This document shows, piece by piece, positions 54,012-62,044 of a stretch of DNA of 64,000 bases (positions within the stretch are counted from its first letter, which is position 1; the number at the start of each line of letters is the position of its first letter). The stretch spans positions 310,001 to 374,000 of the forward strand of contig NZ_BPEW01000001.1 of NCBI RefSeq assembly GCF_019654975.1, in the 5' to 3' direction. The notes beneath the pieces are model-generated. The model saw only the letters and a list, made by a program, of their open reading frames with translations, was not told the DNA's origin and did not search any database. This DNA comes from Shewanella sp. c952. Its GTDB lineage: Bacteria; Pseudomonadota; Gammaproteobacteria; Enterobacterales; Shewanellaceae. The position numbers and the translations under genes were made by a program.

Positions 54012-54455
54012 TTAACCCGCCATCTGCTTTTCTTTGATCTCTGCAAGTGTCTTACAGTCGATACATTGATCGGCTGTTGGACGAGCTTCCAGACGGCGAA
54101 TACCGATTTCGATACCGCAAGAGTCACAGAAACCAAAGTCTTCTTCTTCGATTTTCTGTAGCGTCTTTTCAATCTTCTTGATTAGCTTGCGCTCTCTATC
54201 ACGAGCACGCAACTCTAAACTAAACTCTTCTTCCTGGGCAGCACGATCGACAGGATCTGGGAAATTGGCTGCTTCGTCTTGCATGTGATTAAGAGTACGA
54301 TCGACTTCTTCACGCAATTGGTTACGCCAAGCTTCAAGAATTATTTTGAAGTGAGCAGACTGCTCCTCATTCATGTACTCCTCACCGGGTTTTTCCTGGT
54401 AAGGTTCTACACCTGCGATAGCGAGCACGCCGAGTTTTTTAGTGCCTTCTGGCAT
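54012..54455 (-). CDS. dksA: RNA polymerase-binding transcription factor DksA
   Basis: A ppGpp co-regulator of 147 residues from the ATG at 54455, which has AGGAG seven bases upstream; a longer frame from 54476 lacks support. [21 protein letters not shown] opens the protein. A coiled coil with the [12 protein letters not shown] tip (about 69-80) and a four-Cys zinc finger (FCDSCG and CIDCKT) follow. All key residues are intact. It is downstream of sfsA on the same strand. Confidence 0.98.
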   Translation of the reverse strand: MPEGTKKLGVLAIAGVEPYQEKPGEEYMNEEQSAHFKIILEAWRNQLREEVDRTLNHMQDEAANFPDPVDRAAQEEEFSLELRARDRERKLIKKIEKTLQKIEEEDFGFCDSCGIEIGIRRLEARPTADQCIDCKTLAEIKEKQMAG

Positions 54456-54615
54456 AACGCATCTCCTGTTAATCATTTGCGTTGTAGGGCGTCTGTATAA
54501 TAACGGGCGCTATCTATATCAGAAACCCACGATATAGGCAAATAATTTGTGTTATCTGGACTCTATTCTTTGACTATGTCCGCTATTAAGAACAATTTCA
54601 ACTGTATATTCTGAA

Positions 54616-55320
54616 TTAGAGTTTAACCGGGCAGGATTTAACCAAACTCGCAGCGATGGGCGACATGTCAGCACTATAAGCTAACACCTCTACTCCGGTT
54701 GAATAGGCTTCACTGAGTAATTTGGCATAAGCTGGATCAATATGTTCAGCTGCTTTGACTGAGTGTATTCCTGTGTGCTGAACAACAAACAACAAGACCG
54801 CTCTGTGCCCTTGCTCCACCATCTCCATTAATTCGCGTAAATGTTTTTGACCACGAGTGGTGACGGCATCAGGAAAATACCCTTGTCCGTTCTCGAGCAA
54901 AGTACAGCTTTTTACTTCTACATAGCAGTTAGCTTGTGCGTCGCTGGTTAATAATATATCTATGCGGCTGTTTTCACTACCATACTTAACTTCTCTTCGC
55001 AGTGAGTCATAGCCTTGTAGCTCCACTATAGTGCCATTATTAATCGCTTCTTCGGCTAAGGCATTAGCTCTGCCCGTATTGATACCAATAATGTCACCGT
55101 CAGGCGTTTGTGCTTGTTCCCAAGTGCGACTGTACTTGCGCTTTGGGTTGTCGGAGACTGAAAACCACACCTTGCTACCCGGAAATAAACAGTTACGCAT
55201 TGAACCGGTATTTGGACAGTGAATGGTGACTTCATTGCCATCTTCTAGGGTGATATCGGTTAGAAATCGTTTATATCGTTGAATGAGCAACCCGCTCGCA
55301 AATTCAGGGATGAATTTCAT
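54616..55320 (-). CDS. sfsA: Sugar fermentation stimulation protein homologue
   Basis: A 234-residue protein, equal to E. coli SfsA, using the ATG at 55320 with GTAGAG upstream. [13 protein letters not shown] (about 11-23) and [15 protein letters not shown] (about 33-47) are conserved, as is the nuclease-like VEVKSCTLL region (about 131-139). The molecular function is uncertain; nucleic-acid binding has been suggested. It keeps the E. coli position next to dksA. Confidence 0.95.
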   Translation of the reverse strand: MKFIPEFASGLLIQRYKRFLTDITLEDGNEVTIHCPNTGSMRNCLFPGSKVWFSVSDNPKRKYSRTWEQAQTPDGDIIGINTGRANALAEEAINNGTIVELQGYDSLRREVKYGSENSRIDILLTSDAQANCYVEVKSCTLLENGQGYFPDAVTTRGQKHLRELMEMVEQGHRAVLLFVVQHTGIHSVKAAEHIDPAYAKLLSEAYSTGVEVLAYSADMSPIAASLVKSCPVKL

Positions 55321-55545
55321 CTCTACTACCAAGTTAAAACTGATTTGGCGTTAGGTTAACAGAGTTCATATGTAGGGTATGAGAAATATTCATTGGGGTT
55401 AGTTTAGTTTTGACTCGCTTGTACTCTAGAATAACCTCAGAAAATACTGGCTTTAGAAATCAATAACAATCCAGTAAACTCAGCTAAAAATAATAAGCGA
55501 GTCGAGGGCACCACTGCTTATCGATTCATATTTTAAGGACCGAAA

Positions 55546-56823
55546 ATGACGGATTTAATGCAAGTTACCCTCACTCAAGATGCACCTGCTGCACATTGGG
55601 GCAAAGCCAATGTTACTTTCCAAAATGATGTGGCCTCAATCCATATCAAAGCAGGTGATACTCAGCGCCAAGTTCAACAGGCAGCAAGAAAACTGCAAAG
55701 TCAGGGTGTGAGCGCAGTTGCTCTGCAGGGAAAGTTATGGACTGTTGATTCTCAGTGGGCCTTTGCTCAAGGTTTCGCTACCGCGAGAACAGAGCCACAA
55801 ATTCACTGGGCAGGCGATGAGGAGACAAAGACACTACTGGCTAACCGTCTAGAGAGTGCCAGTTTTGCTCGCAAGTTAATTAACGAAACGCCTGAAAATC
55901 TTTCACCAATGGTATTAGCAACGCAAGCGGCGAAGTGGCTGAGCGATATTGGTGGTGACAAAGTTAGCTACCGCATTATTGAAGGTGAAGCATTACTAGA
56001 ACACCAATGGATAGGTATTCATGCCGTTGGTCGAGGCAGTGAGCGTCCGCCTGCATTACTAGAAGTTGATTTTAATCCATTGGCCGCAGATGCTGACGTC
56101 GCGGTAGCGCTTGTTGGTAAAGGGATTACTTTTGATTCTGGTGGTTACAGCATTAAAGGCTCAGAAGGCATGTTAGGTATGAAGTGCGATATGGGCGGTG
56201 CAGCTACCGTTACCGCTGCACTTGGACTCGCAATAAAGTCAGGCTTAAATAAGCGCGTTAAGCTATTTTTGTGCTGTGCGGAGAACTTGATCAGTGGCCA
56301 CGCATACAAGTTGGGCGATATTCTTACTTACAAAAACGGTGTCACTGTTGAAGTGGTAAACACTGATGCCGAAGGGCGCTTGGTATTGGCAGATGGTCTG
56401 CAAGCAGCATCTGAAACTGGCGCACCGTTAATTATCGATGCGGCGACGCTAACGGGCGCAGCTGTAATGGCTGTAGGCACTAATTACAATGCTATCTTCT
56501 CGCCAAAAGCGGAAGTACTGGCGTTGGCCCAACAAAAAGCGATTGCAGCAGGTGAGCGAGTATGGCCGTTGCCACTAGACCCTTGGCATATGGATAACTG
56601 TCCAAGCCCATACGCAGATACGGCTAATAGTCGAGCGATGAAAGGTGGCGGCGCAGGCGGCGCATCAAATGCAGCGGGTTTCCTATGGCGTTTTGTTGCA
56701 CCTGAAGCTAACTGGTTGCATATTGATTTAGCATCAGCATTCTCCGACTCGGGCGATGCTCTATGGGCTGCGGGTGCAACCACTCATGGTGTACTGACTA
56801 TTGCAGGCTTATTAGAAGATTAA
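55546..56823 (+). CDS. pepB: Leucyl aminopeptidase family peptidase B
   Basis: A cytosolic dimetal aminopeptidase of family M17 with 425 residues, as in E. coli PepB (427). VGKGITFDSGGYSIKGSEGM (about 190-209), the MKCDMGGAA metal site and NTDAEGRLVLADGL (about 274-287) are all intact. It is monocistronic, with a terminator 20 bp past the stop, and is transcribed away from sfsA. In E. coli it sits elsewhere, so it is an insertion in the otherwise conserved order. Confidence 0.95.
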   Translation: MTDLMQVTLTQDAPAAHWGKANVTFQNDVASIHIKAGDTQRQVQQAARKLQSQGVSAVALQGKLWTVDSQWAFAQGFATARTEPQIHWAGDEETKTLLANRLESASFARKLINETPENLSPMVLATQAAKWLSDIGGDKVSYRIIEGEALLEHQWIGIHAVGRGSERPPALLEVDFNPLAADADVAVALVGKGITFDSGGYSIKGSEGMLGMKCDMGGAATVTAALGLAIKSGLNKRVKLFLCCAENLISGHAYKLGDILTYKNGVTVEVVNTDAEGRLVLADGLQAASETGAPLIIDAATLTGAAVMAVGTNYNAIFSPKAEVLALAQQKAIAAGERVWPLPLDPWHMDNCPSPYADTANSRAMKGGGAGGASNAAGFLWRFVAPEANWLHIDLASAFSDSGDALWAAGATTHGVLTIAGLLED

Positions 56824-56841
56824 AGTAGTAAAAGCTAAACT

Positions 56842-56869
56842 AAAGCCACCTTTAACAAGGTGGCTTTTT
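56842..56869 (+). terminator. Intrinsic terminator after pepB
   Basis: AAAGCCACC and GGTGGCTTT form a 9 bp stem with an 8-base loop, followed by TTAG. Confidence 0.88.
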
Positions 56870-57049
56870 AGTATTTATAACACCCAGTGTAAGCCCTTTC
56901 AAAAATGATCCTCTTTAGTTTCAGTATTGAAGCGATATTCTGTTGAATTTTATTCGCAGCGAAACCCATTGTGCTGAAAACAGCCTTTGCCAAACCTTTT
57001 TTATTGTTGCAGTATTGTTAACTAGTGCTTAAGTATTGGTTTGTCGTCC

Positions 57050-57955
57050 ATGAAATTGAGTTTTAGTGAATTTACCATCGATAATGAAGCTGCGGAGCTA
57101 CAGGTTAATGGCAATGTTTTTGCTTTAGATGAGCGCAACATTGCACTTATCCAACTGCTTGCTAATCATTATCCTGAACACTGCTCAAAGCAGGATTGTT
57201 TAGATAATATTTGGGTTGGCACCGTAGTGTCTGACATGTCTTTGTCCAAGCTGGTGTCTGATACACGTAAAGTGTTTAGCAAGGCTGGATATTCCGGGCC
57301 CCTTATTCAAACGGTTCATGGCCGAGGTTACCGGTTAGAGCATACGCTTGGAAAACAGCTGTCAAAGGCACAACCTGCGGCCAAACCTACTAGCACGCCA
57401 CAAGATCAATCGCCCTCAGCAGCTCCGTTTGTTGAGCGTCGTAAACGTCCAACACCCATTTCTTGGTGGGAAGTTTTTGCTAAGGTGTTGGTTGCACTAC
57501 TTTTAGTGCTCGGTTTATTATTTCAGTTTTGGCAAGGTAATGATCATCAACATGAGGCAACGGACACAACGCGCGATCTTAATTATAGTGAACCCAAGGC
57601 AGCGCTAGGTAGAGTATTGTGGGTGGACGATCATCCTGAAAATAATTTACTTGAGAAGGCTTATTTGGAGTCCAAAAACGTTGGCGTTTATACCACCGTT
57701 ACCTCAGAAGAAGCGCTTATGCTGCTATCCATGTATAACTATCAAGCGATCATTTCTGATATGGGACGCCATGGAGATTCATTGGCGGGACTGAAATTGT
57801 TACAGGCGGTTCGTGCGGCAGGTTACGACACCGACTTTTATCTTTACACCTATGTTGATTCCCCTGGTGTCAGTGATGCTATTTTTAAAAGTGGCGGTCA
57901 AGCTGTTGTTATCGATAGTGATACATTGTATCAGTTGGTATTAGCTCACTTTTAG
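57050..57955 (+). CDS. Membrane-tethered winged-helix regulator with receiver-like C-terminal domain
   Basis: A 301-residue protein from the ATG at 57050. Residues 1-97 form an OmpR/CadC-type winged helix ending in TVHGRGYRL. A Pro/Ser/Gln-rich linker leads to one transmembrane helix (about 139-161, WWEVFAKVLVALLLVLGLLF). The C-terminal part (about 186-301) is a receiver-like fold. It has VLWVDDHPENN with an acidic pair at 193-194, AIISDMGRHGD with Asp237 at the phosphorylation position, and YTY with a Thr. The conserved Lys is absent. A single helix would put this domain in the periplasm, if the DNA-binding part is cytosolic. ToxR-like regulators share the first two parts only. Confidence 0.8.
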   Translation: MKLSFSEFTIDNEAAELQVNGNVFALDERNIALIQLLANHYPEHCSKQDCLDNIWVGTVVSDMSLSKLVSDTRKVFSKAGYSGPLIQTVHGRGYRLEHTLGKQLSKAQPAAKPTSTPQDQSPSAAPFVERRKRPTPISWWEVFAKVLVALLLVLGLLFQFWQGNDHQHEATDTTRDLNYSEPKAALGRVLWVDDHPENNLLEKAYLESKNVGVYTTVTSEEALMLLSMYNYQAIISDMGRHGDSLAGLKLLQAVRAAGYDTDFYLYTYVDSPGVSDAIFKSGGQAVVIDSDTLYQLVLAHF

Positions 57956-58343
57956 ACTCCTTTAGTTGACTTTGTGGCACTGTTTTATGAGTGCCGTAAC
58001 GTGCATGCTGTTAATTATTGTTCTCTACTAACAAACCCACCATCAATACAAGCCATAGTCATTAACTATCAAATGTTTGAGCTTCAATTCAGACTCTTGA
58101 ATTTAACTCAAAACAATAAATATGGAAAAAAGTCATTAATCTATATAGTTGATATTAATGATTTTAATCTCAATTCATAATCTTTCAAACAAATTCAAAT
58201 TATCTCAATGGGCAATTAGCATTGCCTATGGTATCTATATGTTTAACAAGTGATTAAAGCTTTAGCGCAAAACCTTCCTTGATAGTTTCGTACGCCAAAA
58301 GTGATGGTGTATCAGATTTAGCAGTATTAATAGTTCTTCGATT
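57956..58343. other. A/T-rich intergenic region before an orphan terminator
   Basis: No protein-coding frame is supported in this 388 bp. A terminator follows at 58344, which makes an unannotated small transcript or a long 3' end of the upstream gene possible. Confidence 0.35.
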
Positions 58344-58373
58344 AGCCACCTATGATTAGGTGGCCTTTTTTTG
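58344..58373 (+). terminator. Orphan intrinsic terminator on the plus strand
   Basis: GCCACC-TATGATTA-GGTGGC followed by seven Ts is a strong terminator 388 bp after the nearest plus-strand stop and convergent to the gene at 58444. A small RNA may end here. Confidence 0.8.
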
Positions 58374-58443
58374 TGTCGAAATTGGCTTAACTGCGGTTGA
58401 ATTGGCTTTAATTGAGTTAACGATAAAAATGCATTGAAGCTGC

Positions 58444-58755
58444 CTAATCAGAAAAGCCATCTTGGATAAATAGGTGTTTAGTTTGATTAAAGTTTGCTTC
58501 GCTACAGTTTACAAAATCAATAGCATACTGCGCATTGTCTAAGCGAAATTTCTCTATTTTTGCTATCTCATATTCATTCATCACGATATTCATCGCTTCT
58601 TGTGTCCACTCAGGCTCACCTTTACCAATTACAACTTCAGGCGGATCGTAGTGAGTCACCATCCAGTTTTGTAGTTCTTCTGCTGTGATTTTTCCCTGTT
58701 TCCAAGAGGATAAAAGCTCGGTTAGCTGTACTTTGGTAATATCTGATGTCGTCAT
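58444..58755 (-). CDS. Small cytosolic hypothetical protein
   Basis: A 103-residue acidic, helix-rich protein beginning MTTSDITKVQLTELLSSWKQ, with WMVTHYDPPEVVIG (about 31-44). There is no signal or membrane segment. GGAAGCCATT is a weak ribosome site. No family is recognised; it has the look of a conserved lineage-restricted protein or colicin-immunity-like small protein. It lies downstream of thpR in the same direction, 75 bp away. Confidence 0.6.
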   Translation of the reverse strand: MTTSDITKVQLTELLSSWKQGKITAEELQNWMVTHYDPPEVVIGKGEPEWTQEAMNIVMNEYEIAKIEKFRLDNAQYAIDFVNCSEANFNQTKHLFIQDGFSD

Positions 58756-58830
58756 AATGGCTTCCTATTGGCGCTAATGCGGCATAGCTTAGCTTAATTT
58801 TACAAAGCTCAACAGTGGGTTTGGGCGCGA

Positions 58831-59376
58831 TTATGTCAATTGCCATGAGTGCAATATCGGGTATTCAACGCCATCTTTACCGGCAAACGATTCAAAGAGG
58901 TGTAACGCACTAGGTTTTATAGTCAGTGTGGTATAACAAATACCGTCCACTGCAGCCTTGGCTTTTCTTGAAAGGGTAATATGCGGGTTATAGTGGTATT
59001 CGCTTTGATGTAGCTTGAGTTTCTGCGCAATCGTTTGACTATCGGTTGCCATCGATAACAGGTTTGGGTCAGACGCCGTACCTTTAAAGCAGAGAATTTT
59101 TGGCTTTTTCCAGTGTTCAATGCAATCTAAATCGACAGTGAAACGCGGTTTACTCATGGCATCGATATTGTTGATGAGCGCATCGATAGTCTCATTGCTA
59201 GCGTAGCCTAAAAATGCCAATGTCATGTGTAAGTTTTGACTAGGTACCAGCCTAACATTTGCAGGAAGCTGCAGCTGAATGGCTTCAATTTGCTTAGTTT
59301 GTTCAGTGGTGAGTGAGAAGCCAAGGAAAACCCGCTTTCCCGTCGCAGTGCTTATGTTGCGTGTGCTGTTAGTCAT
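58831..59376 (-). CDS. thpR: RNA 2',3'-cyclic phosphodiesterase (LigT family)
   Basis: A 181-residue 2H phosphoesterase. The two His-x-Thr motifs are LHMTLAFLG (about 50-58) and PHITLSRKA (about 129-137). The start at 59376 gives a usual N-terminus; a longer frame from 59442 is not supported. It hydrolyses 2',3'-cyclic phosphates and can join tRNA halves in vitro. It is divergent from hrpB, as the E. coli neighbourhood also has it. Confidence 0.9.
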   Translation of the reverse strand: MTNSTRNISTATGKRVFLGFSLTTEQTKQIEAIQLQLPANVRLVPSQNLHMTLAFLGYASNETIDALINNIDAMSKPRFTVDLDCIEHWKKPKILCFKGTASDPNLLSMATDSQTIAQKLKLHQSEYHYNPHITLSRKAKAAVDGICYTTLTIKPSALHLFESFAGKDGVEYPILHSWQLT

Positions 59377-59508
59377 CAATCGGTACCACAATAAAGATAA
59401 ACACCTTTGAGAGTTTAGCCTGTTAGCGCTTTTAGAGTACACTGCTTGGCAAACATTACTTTAGTATGGTGCGTTATACGCCACCATAACGAGCCTTACT
59501 ACAAAACA

Positions 59509-62019
59509 ATGCCAGTAACTTCATTACCCATTCACAGCTTATTAGAGCCTATTCGCAGTGCTTTTAATCAAGCGAATCAAGTGATACTTGAGGCGCCTAC
59601 CGGAGCTGGAAAGTCGACCGCATTACCCTTGGCTATGTTGGATTGGGATGAGATCGACGGCAAGATCTTAATGCTTGAACCCCGACGAGTAGCAGCCCGA
59701 AATGTGGCCCAGTTTATTGCAAGGCAACGCGGCTGTTCTTTGGGGGCTGAGGTTGGCTATCGGGTTAGAGGGGAGTCAAAGGTTAGCGGCGATACCCGCC
59801 TTGAGATTGTGACAGAGGGCGTGCTGACGCGGATGATCCAAAGCGATCCTGAATTGACGGGTATTGCATTGGTTATATTCGATGAGATCCATGAGCGCCA
59901 TCTAACCACAGATTTGGGGTTAGCACTGGCATTAGAGATCCAAGCTAGCTTTCGTGAAGATCTGAAACTGCTTGCGATGTCAGCCACTTTATCAGGCTTA
60001 CCTTTAAGCGAATTGATGCCTGATGCGCTCACCCTCAGTAGTGAAGGACGTAGCTTCCCAGTTGAGCAAGGTTACCGAGCTGCTCCCACGCAATCATTGT
60101 GGCTCGATCATATGGCTAAAGTGATTATCGATGCGTTAAATAACCAACAACAAGGTTCGCTGTTAGCTTTTCTTCCCGGACAAGGGGAGATAAGGCGGCT
60201 ACAAACTCTACTTACACCGCGTTTAGATCCACACTCATTTGTTATCTGCCCGCTATACGGCAGTTTGCCGGCTAAGGCACAGGATCAAGCTATTGCGCCG
60301 TCAGCAACAGGCATTCGTAAAGTGGTGCTCGCGACCAACGTCGCCGAGTCTAGTTTGACGATTGAGGGAATAACGCAGGTTATTGATTCAGGTTACAAAC
60401 GCCAAGCAAGCTTTAATCCAAGAACGGGAGCGACGCGGCTATCACTTAAGCGGATAAGTCAGGCCTCTGCAGCTCAGCGTAGTGGGCGAGCGGGGCGACT
60501 CATGGCGGGCTTTAGCACTCGATTGTGGAGCCAGGAGGAGCATGGGCGATTGATAAAGGCTGATGAGCCAGAGGTTATGCATACCGACTTGATTTCGATG
60601 GTGTTAGATGGTGTGTACTGGGGGGTTAAATCTCTCGATGAGTTGCCTATGCTAACCCAACCGTCAAAAGCCAATGAAGAGGTTAGCTGGCAGTTACTTC
60701 GGTCGCTTGAAATGGTTGATGATAAACGGGTGATTACCGCTCACGGTCGAGCAGCTTATGAGTTAGGTTGTCAGCCACGTATTGCGCATATGCTGCTTAA
60801 AGCGCAGCGTTTATCAAAGCAAGAGGGTGATAATAATCTAGTGATGCTTGCTGCTATTCTGGCTGGCACTTTAGAGGCTAGAGGCCGCAGTCGTAAAGGC
60901 AGTGATATCAGCCATTATTTCCAAGAAGCATTAACGTCGGAGCCTGCCAAGCAAGTTCGTCAGTGGCTTAATAGCTTAGGTGTTCGCAGTTGTTCGTCGC
61001 AAACTCTATCAATGGTCGCAAGGCAGGCTGCTAGCGATGACATTGCCATGCTGTTAGCTTTTGCCTATCCCGATCGCATTGCCAAACAGCGCGGAGCAAG
61101 CGGCTATCAGTTAGCTGGTGGAACGGGCGTCGAGTTAGCTAATGATGATAGCTTGTCGGGGCAACCTTGGTTAGTGGTTGCTGACTTTCAAGAGAGTGAA
61201 GGGCGAAGTAATGGCAAAGTCTATCTCGCTGCCACACTCAATGAACAATTATTTACAGATCAACTCGCTGGCTTAGTGGATACTATTGAGTATTGTGGTT
61301 GGGATGACACTAAAGGGCGATTTTTCGCCGAGCTACGCCGTAACGTTGGTCAAATATCCCTCAGTAAAATCCCAGTTAAACAGTTAGACAAAAAGCTGAT
61401 TAAAAATGCGATTGTAGAGCAGGTCATGCTCAATGGCTTAGGATTACTGAAATTTGATGAACGCACAGAGCAGTTGCGCTATCGGGTGGCGATTGCCACT
61501 GACCTCGATAAATCACATGATTGGCCAAGCTTAGATGATGCAAGCTTAATTGCACTGTTAGATGATTGGCTTAAGCCCTATCTGGATGATGTGCGCAGTT
61601 TGGCACAATTACAGCAATTAGATTGTTATACTCTGCTGCTTAATTTAATGCCTTGGGCTACCCAGCAACACCTAGACCGAATATTGCCAATTAAATGGCT
61701 CATGGCCACCGGAACACATGCCAAGATTGAGTATGATGCACAAAAGCGTGGACGTTTAAGCGTAAGGTTGCAAGAAGCCTTTGGTATGCAGCAGAGTCCC
61801 CAATTAGCTGGTGGTAAGTTAGTGCTTACTATGGCGCTGCTGTCGCCAGCTAGACGACCTTTGGCATTAACGGCCGATTTAGCGAGTTTTTGGCAAGGTC
61901 CATATGACCATGTAAAGAAAGAGATGAAAGGGCGTTACCCAAAACATCTATGGCCTGATGACCCGGCAAATACACAACCCACCAAATTTACTAAAAAGAA
62001 GACCTTTAGCTCACAATAG
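59509..62019 (+). CDS. hrpB: ATP-dependent helicase HrpB
   Basis: A DEAH/RHA-type helicase of 836 residues from the ATG at 59509; a longer frame from 59446 adds 21 unlikely residues. Walker A is LEAPTGAGKSTALPL (about 28-42), the DEIH box is VIFDEIHERHL, the SAT motif is LLAMSATLSG, and motif VI is SAAQRSGRAGRL. The C-terminal HrpB domain ends in a basic tail. The RNA or DNA substrate is unknown. It lies 25 bp upstream of mrcB in the E. coli order. Confidence 0.95.
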   Translation: MPVTSLPIHSLLEPIRSAFNQANQVILEAPTGAGKSTALPLAMLDWDEIDGKILMLEPRRVAARNVAQFIARQRGCSLGAEVGYRVRGESKVSGDTRLEIVTEGVLTRMIQSDPELTGIALVIFDEIHERHLTTDLGLALALEIQASFREDLKLLAMSATLSGLPLSELMPDALTLSSEGRSFPVEQGYRAAPTQSLWLDHMAKVIIDALNNQQQGSLLAFLPGQGEIRRLQTLLTPRLDPHSFVICPLYGSLPAKAQDQAIAPSATGIRKVVLATNVAESSLTIEGITQVIDSGYKRQASFNPRTGATRLSLKRISQASAAQRSGRAGRLMAGFSTRLWSQEEHGRLIKADEPEVMHTDLISMVLDGVYWGVKSLDELPMLTQPSKANEEVSWQLLRSLEMVDDKRVITAHGRAAYELGCQPRIAHMLLKAQRLSKQEGDNNLVMLAAILAGTLEARGRSRKGSDISHYFQEALTSEPAKQVRQWLNSLGVRSCSSQTLSMVARQAASDDIAMLLAFAYPDRIAKQRGASGYQLAGGTGVELANDDSLSGQPWLVVADFQESEGRSNGKVYLAATLNEQLFTDQLAGLVDTIEYCGWDDTKGRFFAELRRNVGQISLSKIPVKQLDKKLIKNAIVEQVMLNGLGLLKFDERTEQLRYRVAIATDLDKSHDWPSLDDASLIALLDDWLKPYLDDVRSLAQLQQLDCYTLLLNLMPWATQQHLDRILPIKWLMATGTHAKIEYDAQKRGRLSVRLQEAFGMQQSPQLAGGKLVLTMALLSPARRPLALTADLASFWQGPYDHVKKEMKGRYPKHLWPDDPANTQPTKFTKKKTFSSQ

Positions 62020-62044
62020 TGTTGAGCTAGGCAGCGGAACCGTA

